From: a virus
DNA length: 28,006 nt
Virus record (IMG/VR): IMGVR_UViG_3300046656_000635
Location: 1 to 28,006 of that record
Reading direction: 5' to 3' (one strand)
Shown here: positions 1 to 6,739 of the stretch, one piece after another
Position numbering within the stretch: the first letter of the stretch is position 1
Layout: each line of letters begins with the position of its first letter
Translations under genes and position numbers: made by a program
Notes under the pieces: model-generated
Seen by the model: only the letters and a program-made list of their open reading frames with translations
The model's database searches: none
What the model was told of the DNA's origin: nothing

Positions 1-14
1 CAAGTGGCGGGGTG

Positions 15-407
15 TTAGTCGCCGCTGGCGGGGTCGGCCGGCGAAGTGGTCTTCGTCACCGTCGTTGTTTCCGTCACCGTGCCCGGCGGCGCTTCGTGCG
101 CCGCCTTGAGGTCGTGCACGTCATTCACGAGCTGCACCGCCGATGAGACGCCATGCTCGAGCGTCGCCTTCGTCGCGGCGATCGTGGTCGGCGATACACC
201 CTTGGCTTCCATGCCGTCCGTGACGCCCTTGACGACGGCCGCGAGCTTCTCGGCGCCGGTGCCGGGGCCGAGCGCCGTTTCGGCGTCGACGACGGTGTTG
301 GTGATGCCGTGCACCGCTTCCGCGGGAACACCGGCCGCAATCAGCGCGGTCGGCAGGATCAGGCGCGCGATCCCGATCCACTTCAGTACGTTGTCCATCT
401 TCCCCAT
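15..407 (-). CDS. Small putative membrane-associated phage protein
   Basis: Hypothetical protein of 130 aa. A hydrophobic stretch near residues 14-28 (ARLILPTALIAAG) could be one membrane segment. The middle is Ala/Val-rich and probably helical, and the C-terminus is a Thr-rich tail (TVTETTTVTKTT). The ATG at 407 is chosen because GGAGG sits 4 bases upstream; an internal ATG at 398 is possible. It is the most downstream gene of the minus-strand lysis/accessory segment, following a two-helix membrane protein. I do not recognise a family. A role in lysis or host takeover is possible from position only. Confidence 0.7.
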   Translation of the reverse strand: MGKMDNVLKWIGIARLILPTALIAAGVPAEAVHGITNTVVDAETALGPGTGAEKLAAVVKGVTDGMEAKGVSPTTIAATKATLEHGVSSAVQLVNDVHDLKAAHEAPPGTVTETTTVTKTTSPADPASGD

Positions 408-425
408 GTAACCTCCGCGCGTAGT

Positions 426-632
426 CTAGCGCAGTCGCGGCACGATCGGATCGTGACCGACTATACCGAACGCATTGAGCAGCAGCGCGATCGACACGAG
501 CACGACCACGAACCAAATCAGGTTGTCGATTTGCGCGGGATGTCCCGGCGCCAGTGCGTAGACCGCGTAGACCGCCACCCATCCAATCAGCACGACGACG
601 ACGATCCCGACGAATAATTCGATCACACCCAC
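426..632 (-). CDS. Small two-helix membrane protein, holin candidate
   Basis: A 68-aa protein that is almost entirely hydrophobic. It has two transmembrane helices (about residues 4-26 and 38-59) separated by a short polar hairpin (APGHPAQIDN) and a short C-terminal tail ending PRLR. Size and topology fit class II holins, and also small bacterial membrane proteins of the Thivi_2564 type. It starts with GTG at 632; another GTG two codons later is possible. It begins just before the stop codon of the GH26-like gene (637-639). It lies in the same strand segment as an M15-type peptidase, which supports, but does not prove, a holin role. Holins are too diverse for sequence alone to settle this. 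Confidence 0.72.
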   Translation of the reverse strand: MGVIELFVGIVVVVLIGWVAVYAVYALAPGHPAQIDNLIWFVVVLVSIALLLNAFGIVGHDPIVPRLR

Positions 633-636
633 ATTG

Positions 637-1554
637 CTACCCGCCTTTCACGCTTCCGCCATCACAGTACCCCGCCGTCGCGGGGGCGAGGGCTGCAAGT
701 TGATTGCCGTACGACACCTGATGGGCTTCGTTCCAGCCCGGCCAGTGCTGGTACACCGGCCACGCGCATTGTTCGAAGCGCACATTCAGCAGCCCTTCTT
801 CGCCGAGCCGGTGCGCGGTGTCCTCGAGGCCGGCGCCGGTGCCGACTGGATCGCCGGTGATCGGATCGCGGTCGTAGCCTGAGTCCTGCGACAGCAGGCC
901 GAGCACGCCGTACTGGTCGCGCACGTAGCGCCATGACGCCCGTTCGTCTGGATAGCCGGGCGCCCCATGTCCGGCGGTGAAGTGCAGATACAGGTCGGCA
1001 TTCGGCGCGGCCGCGCGGGTGTTCACGATCGCGTCGATGATGCGGCCGGTGTACGTGCCGTTCGGCTGGCGTTCGGCGACGCCGAGCGGCCCGTTCATCT
1101 CCCACATCGGAAAACAGATCGGAATCAGGTCCGCGTTCGCGGTGAAGCTCGAGAACGGCACCGTCGAGCCGCCGTCGGCATCGTCGCAGGCCGACACGAC
1201 CGGGATGATGTCGTCGGTCAGGAGCTCGAGCAGGTCGCGCCGTACGCGCGCTGAATCGTCGGCTAGATAACCGTAGTCCTCGTGATAAATCCAGCCGGCG
1301 CAGTCGTACGGCCAGAACCGATACTGGCGCACCTGCCGGAACTCGCGGCGCATCTCGCGGCGCAGGCCGGCATCGTCATAGCAGCCGTACGCCGGCGTCC
1401 ACAGCCGGCGCCGGTCGCCGCCGAAAATCGTATGCGGCCATGCCGCGGTCGGAAACAGGTCAGGGATACAGAACACCCCGCGCCAGTCGCGACGATTCGG
1501 CGGCCAGGGGGGCACCCCGCCGCCGAACAGCAGCAGATTGGCGGCCGTCGTCAC
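637..1554 (-). CDS. GH26-like TIM-barrel protein, putative glycoside hydrolase
   Basis: A 305-aa protein starting with GTG at 1554, which overlaps the stop of the preceding gene (GTGA). The centre reads ICFPMWEMNG (about residues 146-155), strongly reminiscent of the acid/base Glu segment of clan-A barrels, notably GH26 mannanases (HEMNG). Other barrel-like segments are PVVSACDDAD (119-128) and the strand YLHFTAGHG near residue 188. Many Trp and Tyr residues suit carbohydrate binding. There is no signal peptide. By family it would cleave or bind a polysaccharide. In a phage it could be a virion or lysate depolymerase, or a catalytically dead binding module. I cannot identify the second catalytic Glu with confidence. 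Confidence 0.62.
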   Translation of the reverse strand: MTTAANLLLFGGGVPPWPPNRRDWRGVFCIPDLFPTAAWPHTIFGGDRRRLWTPAYGCYDDAGLRREMRREFRQVRQYRFWPYDCAGWIYHEDYGYLADDSARVRRDLLELLTDDIIPVVSACDDADGGSTVPFSSFTANADLIPICFPMWEMNGPLGVAERQPNGTYTGRIIDAIVNTRAAAPNADLYLHFTAGHGAPGYPDERASWRYVRDQYGVLGLLSQDSGYDRDPITGDPVGTGAGLEDTAHRLGEEGLLNVRFEQCAWPVYQHWPGWNEAHQVSYGNQLAALAPATAGYCDGGSVKGG

Positions 1555-1832
1555 GCGCCCACCATCTTGTAGCCGCGCGGCACGCCGAGCGTGCGTTCGG
1601 TCGCCGACCGATAGACCAAGAAGCCATCAATCACCGTGGCTTGCGTCCACGGTGAATCCCAATTGGGATCGCCGGGCGGCACCGTCCGTGTCTGTGAGCC
1701 GTCCGGTTCGACGACGATCGTCGAGCCGTCCTCGTTGACGCTGAGGGTTTTGCCGGGCGCGGCGGTCGAGGGGACGAAGGTGCACGGCACCAAGGTCGCC
1801 GGCGAATTCAGGTCGATGCGGTACGCTGCCAT
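1551..1832 (-). CDS. Small hypothetical protein with DPNW motif
   Basis: A 93-aa protein, mostly beta-strand-like and Pro/Thr-rich, with a central acidic strand pair (NEDGSTIVVEPDG) followed by PGDPNWDSPW. The start ATG at 1832 overlaps the previous stop (TGATG), so it is likely translationally coupled to the 475-aa gene. DPNW recalls the duplicated DPKDPNWGLP at the N-terminus of the large virion protein at 9031-12156; relatedness is unproven. Probably a small structural or accessory protein. No recognised family. Confidence 0.65.
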   Translation of the reverse strand: MAAYRIDLNSPATLVPCTFVPSTAAPGKTLSVNEDGSTIVVEPDGSQTRTVPPGDPNWDSPWTQATVIDGFLVYRSATERTLGVPRGYKMVGA

Positions 1833-3259
1833 CAGTGCGCCTCGTAAACGTGAATGACGGGGAGTAGCCCGTTTCCGAACAGTTCTGAGATGTAAATCCG
1901 GCCGGTCGCGGGATCATAGGCCGCGCCGCCGATCGACGCATTCGGGCCGAGGTTGGGCACGGTGAGCATGGTATACGGCTTGATGTCCCACGGAGCTTTC
2001 GTGCCGGCCGCCACCGCGGCGAGGTCGTTCGCGTCGAAGCCCCACCATGATGGGTTGTAGGGGTAGCCGTGCACGCCCTTGCTGCCGTTGGTCGGGTCGT
2101 AGCAGGAGCCGGACGGCGGCGGGGTCGTCGGTGAGCCGGGGCCGTAGCAGAACGTCGTGCCGTGGCGACCGAAGAACAGCACCGAGTCGAAGTTCGCCGG
2201 CATCGCGATGCCCGTCACCGTGTCGGAGCCGCCGAAGTATTGATTGGCCTGACTCCACGGTCCAAGGTTCTGGTGCGCGTCGGGATAGCCCACAAGCTCG
2301 ATGGCGCCCGGCGACGCGACCGCGGCCGGATCGAACGCCGCCGTCGACGGGCCGTAGGATGTTCGCGAGATGATGCCGAGACAGGCATTGCCGGTGAAGG
2401 CGCGGCCGCGGAACTTCCCCTGCCAGGCCGCCGGCACATCGCCCATGTAGCCCGAATAGAAGCCCGCGCCGAGCGGGCCCACCCGATACGGCCCGACCAC
2501 CGTCGCCGGCGCACTCGAGAGCAGCAGCGGCCGCCGGAAGTGCGAGACGACCTGGGAGCCGGTCGCATCGTAGTAATCGTACGCGCTGACCACGAGCGAA
2601 TCGCCGTCGACGAACGCGCCGCCGATGTTCTTCTGATTGACCGAGCCCGGGTTGATGTCGCTGATGCGCCCGCCGCACGGATCCACCGGCGGCTGGATCG
2701 ACTTCGCGGTCGCGCCGAAGGCCGGGATCGAGATTTCCCCGAGCGTGTGCGCGTTCACGAAGCCGGCGATGAACAACGACTGGTGCGCGGCGCAGAAGGC
2801 GAGCCGGCCCTGCGCGTAAGCATAGCCGCCGGCGTCGGGTCCGATGATGTTCGGCACCTGGAACGAGCCGAGGTGCACGAGGGACGTGACGCGCGTGCCG
2901 GGCGTCGGCGGCGCGAGCTGGTAGGTCGCCTCGACCTGCACACCCATCGCCGGCATCGTCACCGACGTTGACGGGGCGGTGGGCGCCGCGACCGGGCCGG
3001 TCCACCCCTTGAACACCTGCCCGGGCCCGGGCGGAAGCGCGACCACTGGCACCACCGTACCCGCCGGATAGTTCCCGCTGCCGCTGCCCGACATGACGAC
3101 CAAGGTGTACTGCGTCACCGGCGGCGGCACGATGCCAGCCTTCGCTTGTTCGATGAGACTGTCGGCGGTGGTGAGGTCCGCGTTGGCGGCGGTGAGGTGG
3201 GCGCGGGCGTCGGCGATTTGGTTCTGTGCGGCGGTGAGCAGTTCGGTCGGCGTCGGCAT
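1832..3259 (-). CDS. Coiled coil plus InlB-like repeat plus large beta domain
   Basis: A 475-aa protein. Residues 5-42 form a charged Ala-rich helix, likely a coiled coil. Residues 50-113 (from TLVVMSGSGSGNYPAG through FKGWTG to VTMPAMGVQVEATY) match the pattern of divergent InlB-type B-repeat domains: GSGSG, YPAGT, F.GW and MP...V...Y. The remaining 350 residues are Gly/Pro-rich with motifs such as GRISDINPGSVN and GGAAYDPATGRIYISELFG, suggesting a beta-propeller-like surface domain. The start ATG at 3259 has GGAG 6 bases upstream, making this the head of a translationally coupled run. There is no signal peptide. Likely a virion surface, adhesion or host-binding protein. The propeller assignment is inference. 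Confidence 0.65.
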   Translation of the reverse strand: MPTPTELLTAAQNQIADARAHLTAANADLTTADSLIEQAKAGIVPPPVTQYTLVVMSGSGSGNYPAGTVVPVVALPPGPGQVFKGWTGPVAAPTAPSTSVTMPAMGVQVEATYQLAPPTPGTRVTSLVHLGSFQVPNIIGPDAGGYAYAQGRLAFCAAHQSLFIAGFVNAHTLGEISIPAFGATAKSIQPPVDPCGGRISDINPGSVNQKNIGGAFVDGDSLVVSAYDYYDATGSQVVSHFRRPLLLSSAPATVVGPYRVGPLGAGFYSGYMGDVPAAWQGKFRGRAFTGNACLGIISRTSYGPSTAAFDPAAVASPGAIELVGYPDAHQNLGPWSQANQYFGGSDTVTGIAMPANFDSVLFFGRHGTTFCYGPGSPTTPPPSGSCYDPTNGSKGVHGYPYNPSWWGFDANDLAAVAAGTKAPWDIKPYTMLTVPNLGPNASIGGAAYDPATGRIYISELFGNGLLPVIHVYEAH

Positions 3260-3271
3260 GAAAGCTCCTGT

Positions 3272-3685
3272 TTACACGCGGGTGGCAGTGTCAACCACCG
3301 GCGGCCAGATACTACCCTTCTTCGGCTGGATGTGGAAATGGCGCGCGGTCGCATCAGGGTTCACATACGCGATCGGTTGTAACTGCGGTTCAGTCGGCCG
3401 CGTCGGACACTCGAACAGCACCGTGAATGCCGGGCCAAGTACCTGCTCGAGATAGGTCTTGAGTTGTCCAATCAGGAGCGTCGAGAGGTTCGCGACCGAG
3501 ACGTCGAACGCGAGGCCGTGTTTGTGGGGATCGTCTGGGCCACTGTGCGGGCCATCGGTGCCCGAGGTGATTTCGAGATTCGTGCGGCAGACTTGCGCGG
3601 CCCGATCGAGCACGCCGAGAATGCGCGTGCCGGCCGACGTCGGCACGTCCCATCGGGCGGTCAGTTTCCAGGTAACGACGTACAC
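3272..3685 (-). CDS. M15-type zinc peptidase, probable endolysin
   Basis: A 137-aa protein with the M15/VanY/D-Ala-D-Ala carboxypeptidase signature. HKHGLAFD (residues 54-61) fits HxxGxAxD, supplying zinc-binding His54 and Asp61, and HFHIQ (116-120) supplies the HxH that completes the site. Phage enzymes of this small size usually cleave the peptide stems of peptidoglycan (D-Ala-D-Ala or L-Ala-D-Glu) and act as endolysins. There is no signal peptide, so a partner holin would be expected; the adjacent one-helix protein (3689-4012) and the two-helix protein (426-632) are candidates. It starts with GTG at 3685, 3 bases from the upstream stop. A virion-carried lysin cannot be excluded. Confidence 0.82.
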   Translation of the reverse strand: MYVVTWKLTARWDVPTSAGTRILGVLDRAAQVCRTNLEITSGTDGPHSGPDDPHKHGLAFDVSVANLSTLLIGQLKTYLEQVLGPAFTVLFECPTRPTEPQLQPIAYVNPDATARHFHIQPKKGSIWPPVVDTATRV

Positions 3686-3688
3686 CGG

Positions 3689-4012
3689 CTATTTTTTCTC
3701 GCGCTCGAAGGCGCCTGTCTGTTCCGGCGTCGGGGGCGGCGTGCAGTCTGCCAGCGGGCGGCCGGCGAGAATCGCGAGATTCCGACAGGAAATTTCTTGG
3801 TAGTACCCGCTCCTGAAGACGTGATCGTGCATGTCGGCCTGAATGTGGTCGAGCCGGACCAGGACAATCGAGGCAATGAAGTAGATCAGCGCCGCCGCGA
3901 TGCCGGCCGCGAAGCCGTACCGATCGAAGATGCGAGCAAACCGATTGACCGGGTTCAGATTGTCGTTCAACCGGCGACCTAAATTGTCAGCGATACGAAG
4001 CGGATCGGACAT
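3689..4012 (-). CDS. One-helix membrane protein, spanin- or holin-like
   Basis: A 107-aa protein from ATG 4012. An ATG 18 codons further upstream lies within the divergent control region and is less likely. It has a polar basic N-terminus, one strong transmembrane helix (about residues 33-52, FAAGIAAALIYFIASIVLV), then a hydrophilic tail with two Cys (about residues 78 and 90) and a Pro-rich end. It is the first minus-strand gene after the divergent region and sits directly upstream of the M15 peptidase. Single-span topology with a long soluble C-terminus suits an inner-membrane spanin subunit or an accessory lysis factor. No sequence family was recognised. Confidence 0.65.
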   Translation of the reverse strand: MSDPLRIADNLGRRLNDNLNPVNRFARIFDRYGFAAGIAAALIYFIASIVLVRLDHIQADMHDHVFRSGYYQEISCRNLAILAGRPLADCTPPPTPEQTGAFEREKK

Positions 4013-4060
4013 ACCACAACGTAGCAGGTTATCAGAACGGCACGCCACTACATTTTGGGG

Positions 4061-4076
4061 GGCCAAGAAGTTGGCC
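4061..4076. promoter_or_regulatory. Perfect dyad in divergent control region
   Basis: GGCCAAGAAGTTGGCC has perfect 6-bp arms around a 4-base loop. It lies in the 88-bp gap between the minus-strand lysis segment (starts 4012) and the plus-strand replication cassette (starts 4101). It is a candidate operator for a dimeric regulator or a short RNA hairpin. I could not assign confident -35/-10 boxes on either strand. Confidence 0.4.
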
Positions 4077-4100
4077 GGTCGTGATTGAATCCCGACACCG

Positions 4101-4316
4101 ATGGATGGTTCTGAATCGCCGGTGTTGCTCGAAGAAATTCGGCGCCTCGAGCGGCTGTACGATGACCTGCTCGAACTCGTGGTCGACCAGGCGTTTCGGT
4201 CGGCGGTGTTTCAAACGCTGATGACGGACAAGTTTCGCGAGATCGCCGCCCTGCGGGAAACGAATCACCGGCTGCGCGAGGAACTTCGCCGATACACCGC
4301 GTCGAAAGTCGGGTAG
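4101..4316 (+). CDS. Small helical coiled-coil protein
   Basis: A 71-aa protein, highly charged, with Leu/Ile/Val heptad-like spacing through most of its length (LLEEIRRLERLYDDLLELV, then EIAALRETNHRLREELRRY), so probably a coiled-coil dimer. It opens the plus-strand cassette, immediately after the divergent region. No strong Shine-Dalgarno sequence is seen before ATG 4101. It may be a small regulator or an accessory factor for replication. Function is unknown. Confidence 0.65.
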   Translation: MDGSESPVLLEEIRRLERLYDDLLELVVDQAFRSAVFQTLMTDKFREIAALRETNHRLREELRRYTASKVG

Positions 4317-4327
4317 ACTCCGTTTTT

Positions 4328-4411
4328 CGCCGGGCACCCATGCGTGGTCTTTGCCGGTCGGTGCTTGACCCACCGCCCGGGCCCGGCGAGCTTCTTCACT
4401 CGGTCAAGGGG
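4328..4411 (+). promoter_or_regulatory. Structured leader ahead of helicase
   Basis: The 101-base gap before the helicase contains two interleaved inverted repeats. CGCCGGGC (4328-4335) pairs with GCCCGGCG (4381-4388), and TTGACC (4365-4370) pairs with GGTCAA (4402-4407). There is also a GCCCGGGC palindrome at 4375-4382. The last arm overlaps the AAGGGG ribosome-binding site (4406-4411) of the TTG-initiated helicase. The arrangement would allow alternative hairpins or a pseudoknot affecting translation. This is inferred from the sequence only. Confidence 0.35.
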
Positions 4412-4417
4412 TGAGCG

Positions 4418-5845
4418 TTGGCACTCGTTCTCAGGTCCGACCAGGTTAACGTGCTCGCTGAAGCGCGTCGCCATATGAAACGCGGCGTCCGTCGCGTACT
4501 GATTCAGGCGCCTACGGGTTTCGGCAAAACGTGCCTGACCGCCCACATGCTCGCGCAGGCGACCGGCAAGGGGATGCGCGCGTGGTTCCTCGTGCACCGC
4601 GTCGAGCTGCTCGAACAGTCGGTCGACACCTTCGTCGAGGCCGCCGACATCCACACTGGCGTCATCGCCGCCGGCTTCCCCTCGACACCGATCGCCCCTG
4701 TTCAAGTCTGCTCGATCGGTTCCCTCGCGCGACGCCTCGAGCAGTACGCGCCGCCCGATCTCGTGGTGTTCGACGAGTGCCACCACATCGCGTCCGAGAG
4801 CTGGTCGAAGCTGGCGGCCGCGCTGCCGGGCGCGTTCCATATTGGACTGACCGCGACGCCGCAACGCCTCGACCGGCAAGGGCTGAAACGCTACTTCGAC
4901 GAGCTTGTCATCGGCCCGACCACCGCGGAGTTGATCGCCGCCGGCCACCTCTGCCCGTACGTGCTGTATGCGCCGACCGCGGACGGTCCCACGCTCGACG
5001 GGGTGAAGACGACGGCCGGCGATTTCAACAAGTCACAGCTCGCCAAGGTCATGGACGGGTCGACGATCGTCGGGGATGCGGTCGAATCGTACGTGACGGC
5101 GTGCACGCCGGCGACGCGCGCGCTAGTCTTCGTCTGGTCGATCGACGCCTCGAAGAAACTCGCCCAACGGTTCCGCGACGACGGTATCGTCGCCGAGCAC
5201 CTCGATGGCGACACGCCGGCCGGCGACCGCAAGCGCATCATGGCCGCGTTCCGCGCCGGCGACGTGAAGGTGATTTGCAACGTCGACCTATTCGGCGAGG
5301 GGCTCGACGTGCCCGGCGTCGACGCCGTGTTCCTGCTGCGCCCCACACAGTCGCTCTCGCTGTATCTCCAACAGGTCGGACGCGGGCTGCGCATGTCACC
5401 CGGCAAAGAGTCGGTGAAGATTTTCGACCATGCCGGCAATTGGGCGCGGCATGGGCTACCGGACGCGCCGCGGGTCTGGTCGCTTGAGGACACGCCGAAG
5501 AAGAAGAAAAAGGAACCGAGCGGCCGCCGGTGCCTGAAGTGTCACGCTGTCTCGCCGCCGGGCGCGTCGACATGCGTCGCGTGTGGTGAGGAATTTTTCA
5601 AGAAGCCGCGGCAGGTGAAGCAGGCGCGCGGCGTGCTCGAGGAATGGCGCGCGATGTCGCACGCGGCCGCGCCGGTCGAAACAGGACTCGGCGTCGCCGA
5701 GGCTGCGCTGCGAAAGCCGGAACGGTCGCGGACACTGCGCGAGTGGCGTGCGATCGCCCGGCAACGCGGGTTCAAACCGGGGTGGGCGTACTATCGCTTC
5801 CGCGATGAGCAAATGAAAGTGTTCACGAAAAGAGAACAGGTATGA
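4418..5845 (+). CDS. Superfamily II DEAD/DEAH-box helicase with zinc ribbon
   Basis: A 475-aa ATP-dependent nucleic acid helicase. Motif I is APTGFGKT (31-38), motif II DECH (119-122), motif III TATP (145-148), and motif VI QQVGRGLR (318-325). LFGEGLDVP (291-299) is the typical second-RecA-domain segment. A four-Cys zinc ribbon follows (CLKC 372-375, CVAC 386-389), after a Lys-rich linker. The C-terminal helical tail is REWRAIARQRGF. The architecture resembles phage and plasmid XPB/RAD25-like or UvsW-like helicases used in replication initiation, fork remodelling or recombination. The start is TTG 4418, because AAGGGG is 6 bases upstream and no ATG or GTG in this frame fits. It is coupled by ATGA overlap to the next gene. 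Confidence 0.92.
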   Translation: MALVLRSDQVNVLAEARRHMKRGVRRVLIQAPTGFGKTCLTAHMLAQATGKGMRAWFLVHRVELLEQSVDTFVEAADIHTGVIAAGFPSTPIAPVQVCSIGSLARRLEQYAPPDLVVFDECHHIASESWSKLAAALPGAFHIGLTATPQRLDRQGLKRYFDELVIGPTTAELIAAGHLCPYVLYAPTADGPTLDGVKTTAGDFNKSQLAKVMDGSTIVGDAVESYVTACTPATRALVFVWSIDASKKLAQRFRDDGIVAEHLDGDTPAGDRKRIMAAFRAGDVKVICNVDLFGEGLDVPGVDAVFLLRPTQSLSLYLQQVGRGLRMSPGKESVKIFDHAGNWARHGLPDAPRVWSLEDTPKKKKKEPSGRRCLKCHAVSPPGASTCVACGEEFFKKPRQVKQARGVLEEWRAMSHAAAPVETGLGVAEAALRKPERSRTLREWRAIARQRGFKPGWAYYRFRDEQMKVFTKREQV

Positions 5846-6159
5846 GTACTGAGACGCCCAAGGGCTCGCTGGAACGGCTGATGAAGGAATGGGATGCCGA
5901 AGTCCGCGAGCACGGCATCTGGACAAGCGGGCACAGCATCGCCGCCAAGATTGTCGCCGCCCTCCGTGCGTCCGAGGGGCCGCGAGAGCATGACCGTTGC
6001 ACGTGCGGGCATCAGCGCGAGCCACATCATGTATGGGGCCAATGCCACGGCACGTTCGGTGAGAATGCGCGCCACTGTAAATGCACAAAGTTCGTGCTGA
6101 ATGAAAATGTGGCCGAGGGGCGGCAGGGCACGGCGGCCGCGCAGGAAGGATCGCAATGA
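5842..6159 (+). CDS. Small Cys/His-rich putative zinc-binding protein
   Basis: A 105-aa protein. The N-terminal half is helical (SLERLMKEWDAEVREHG). The second half carries a Cys/His cluster: CTCGHQREPHH (53-63), C68/H69, and HCKC (78-81). The pattern CxCGH...HH...C...CxC recurs in small phage zinc-binding proteins. It overlaps the helicase stop and the next start by ATGA, so it is coupled within the replication cassette. Probably a nucleic-acid-binding accessory factor. The exact function is unknown. Confidence 0.75.
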   Translation: MSTETPKGSLERLMKEWDAEVREHGIWTSGHSIAAKIVAALRASEGPREHDRCTCGHQREPHHVWGQCHGTFGENARHCKCTKFVLNENVAEGRQGTAAAQEGSQ

Positions 6160-6524
6160 CCGAAGGTGAACTGCTCCCGCGGCTGCTCATCGAAGGCTCG
6201 AAGATCGGCCTGCGCATCTTCCGCAACCAGACCGGCAAGTACGAACTGAAAGATGGCCGTTGGCTATCGAGTGGGCTCTGCGAAGGGAGTTCCGATCTCA
6301 TCGGCTACGTGCCGGTGACGATCACGCCGGCGATGGTGGGGCGCCGTGTCGCGGTGTTCGTCGCGGTCGAGGCGAAGGGGACAACCGGGCGCACGACGAA
6401 GGCACGCGCGGAGAAACAAACGCTGTTCCTCGACGTCGTGCGCGCGGCCGGCGCGTTCGGGGCGCAGGTGCGATCGTGCGACGAGCTGCGGGACGCCTTT
6501 GCCGACTGGTTGGCAGGCCGATGA
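6156..6524 (+). CDS. VRR-NUC domain nuclease
   Basis: A 122-aa stand-alone VRR-NUC (PD-(D/E)XK superfamily) nuclease. FRNQTGKY (22-29) precedes the active-site segment GSSDLIG (44-50, Asp47), then VEAKG (71-75, Glu72/Lys74), and Gln88 in the following helix. This matches the N.G...GxSDxxG...ExK...Q order of the family. Such phage proteins are thought to process branched DNA such as Holliday-type junctions or replication intermediates, and they often sit beside SNF2/DEAD helicases, as here. The length is typical of single-domain viral members. ATGA overlaps at both ends imply coupled translation. Confidence 0.9.
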   Translation: MTEGELLPRLLIEGSKIGLRIFRNQTGKYELKDGRWLSSGLCEGSSDLIGYVPVTITPAMVGRRVAVFVAVEAKGTTGRTTKARAEKQTLFLDVVRAAGAFGAQVRSCDELRDAFADWLAGR

Positions 6525-6739
6525 TGGACGATACGTGGTACACCGATCACAACATCTGCGCGGTCGTTTCTGGACGCTACCGCTGCGATCGCGAGAAGGG
6601 TCACAGTGGAGAACATCGAGGCTATAACCTCTTCATTGATGAATCTGTATTTTGGTCGGATGCTCCATTGGTAAGCAACTCCGCGCAACCCTGCGGGTGC
6701 GACGCCGGCGCGAACTACAAGTGCGAGCAGCACCGGTGA
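6521..6739 (+). CDS. Small Cys-rich protein with GHxGxH motif
   Basis: A 72-aa protein from ATG 6521, overlapping the previous stop by ATGA. A second ATG follows directly at 6524. It has a likely zinc-binding arrangement: C13, C22, GHSGEH (27-32), then C58, C60 and C68 near the C-terminus. The C...GHxGxH pattern is common in tiny phage ORFs of unknown role. Its base composition is less GC-rich in the middle (AACCTCTTCATTGATGAATC). The VapE gene starts inside its last codons (GTGA). Confidence 0.75.
   Translation: MMDDTWYTDHNICAVVSGRYRCDREKGHSGEHRGYNLFIDESVFWSDAPLVSNSAQPCGCDAGANYKCEQHR

Noticed and set aside
1656-1669. 14-bp palindrome ATCCCAATTGGGAT inside the 93-aa gene
   Set aside because: It falls on the codons for DPNWDS; no match to a known regulatory site and no codon anomaly as clear as at the parS site.
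5998-6006. CACGTG core (TGCACGTGC) as a second parS half-match
   Set aside because: Only the six-base core agrees; flanks differ from TTT...AAA, so not a parS site.
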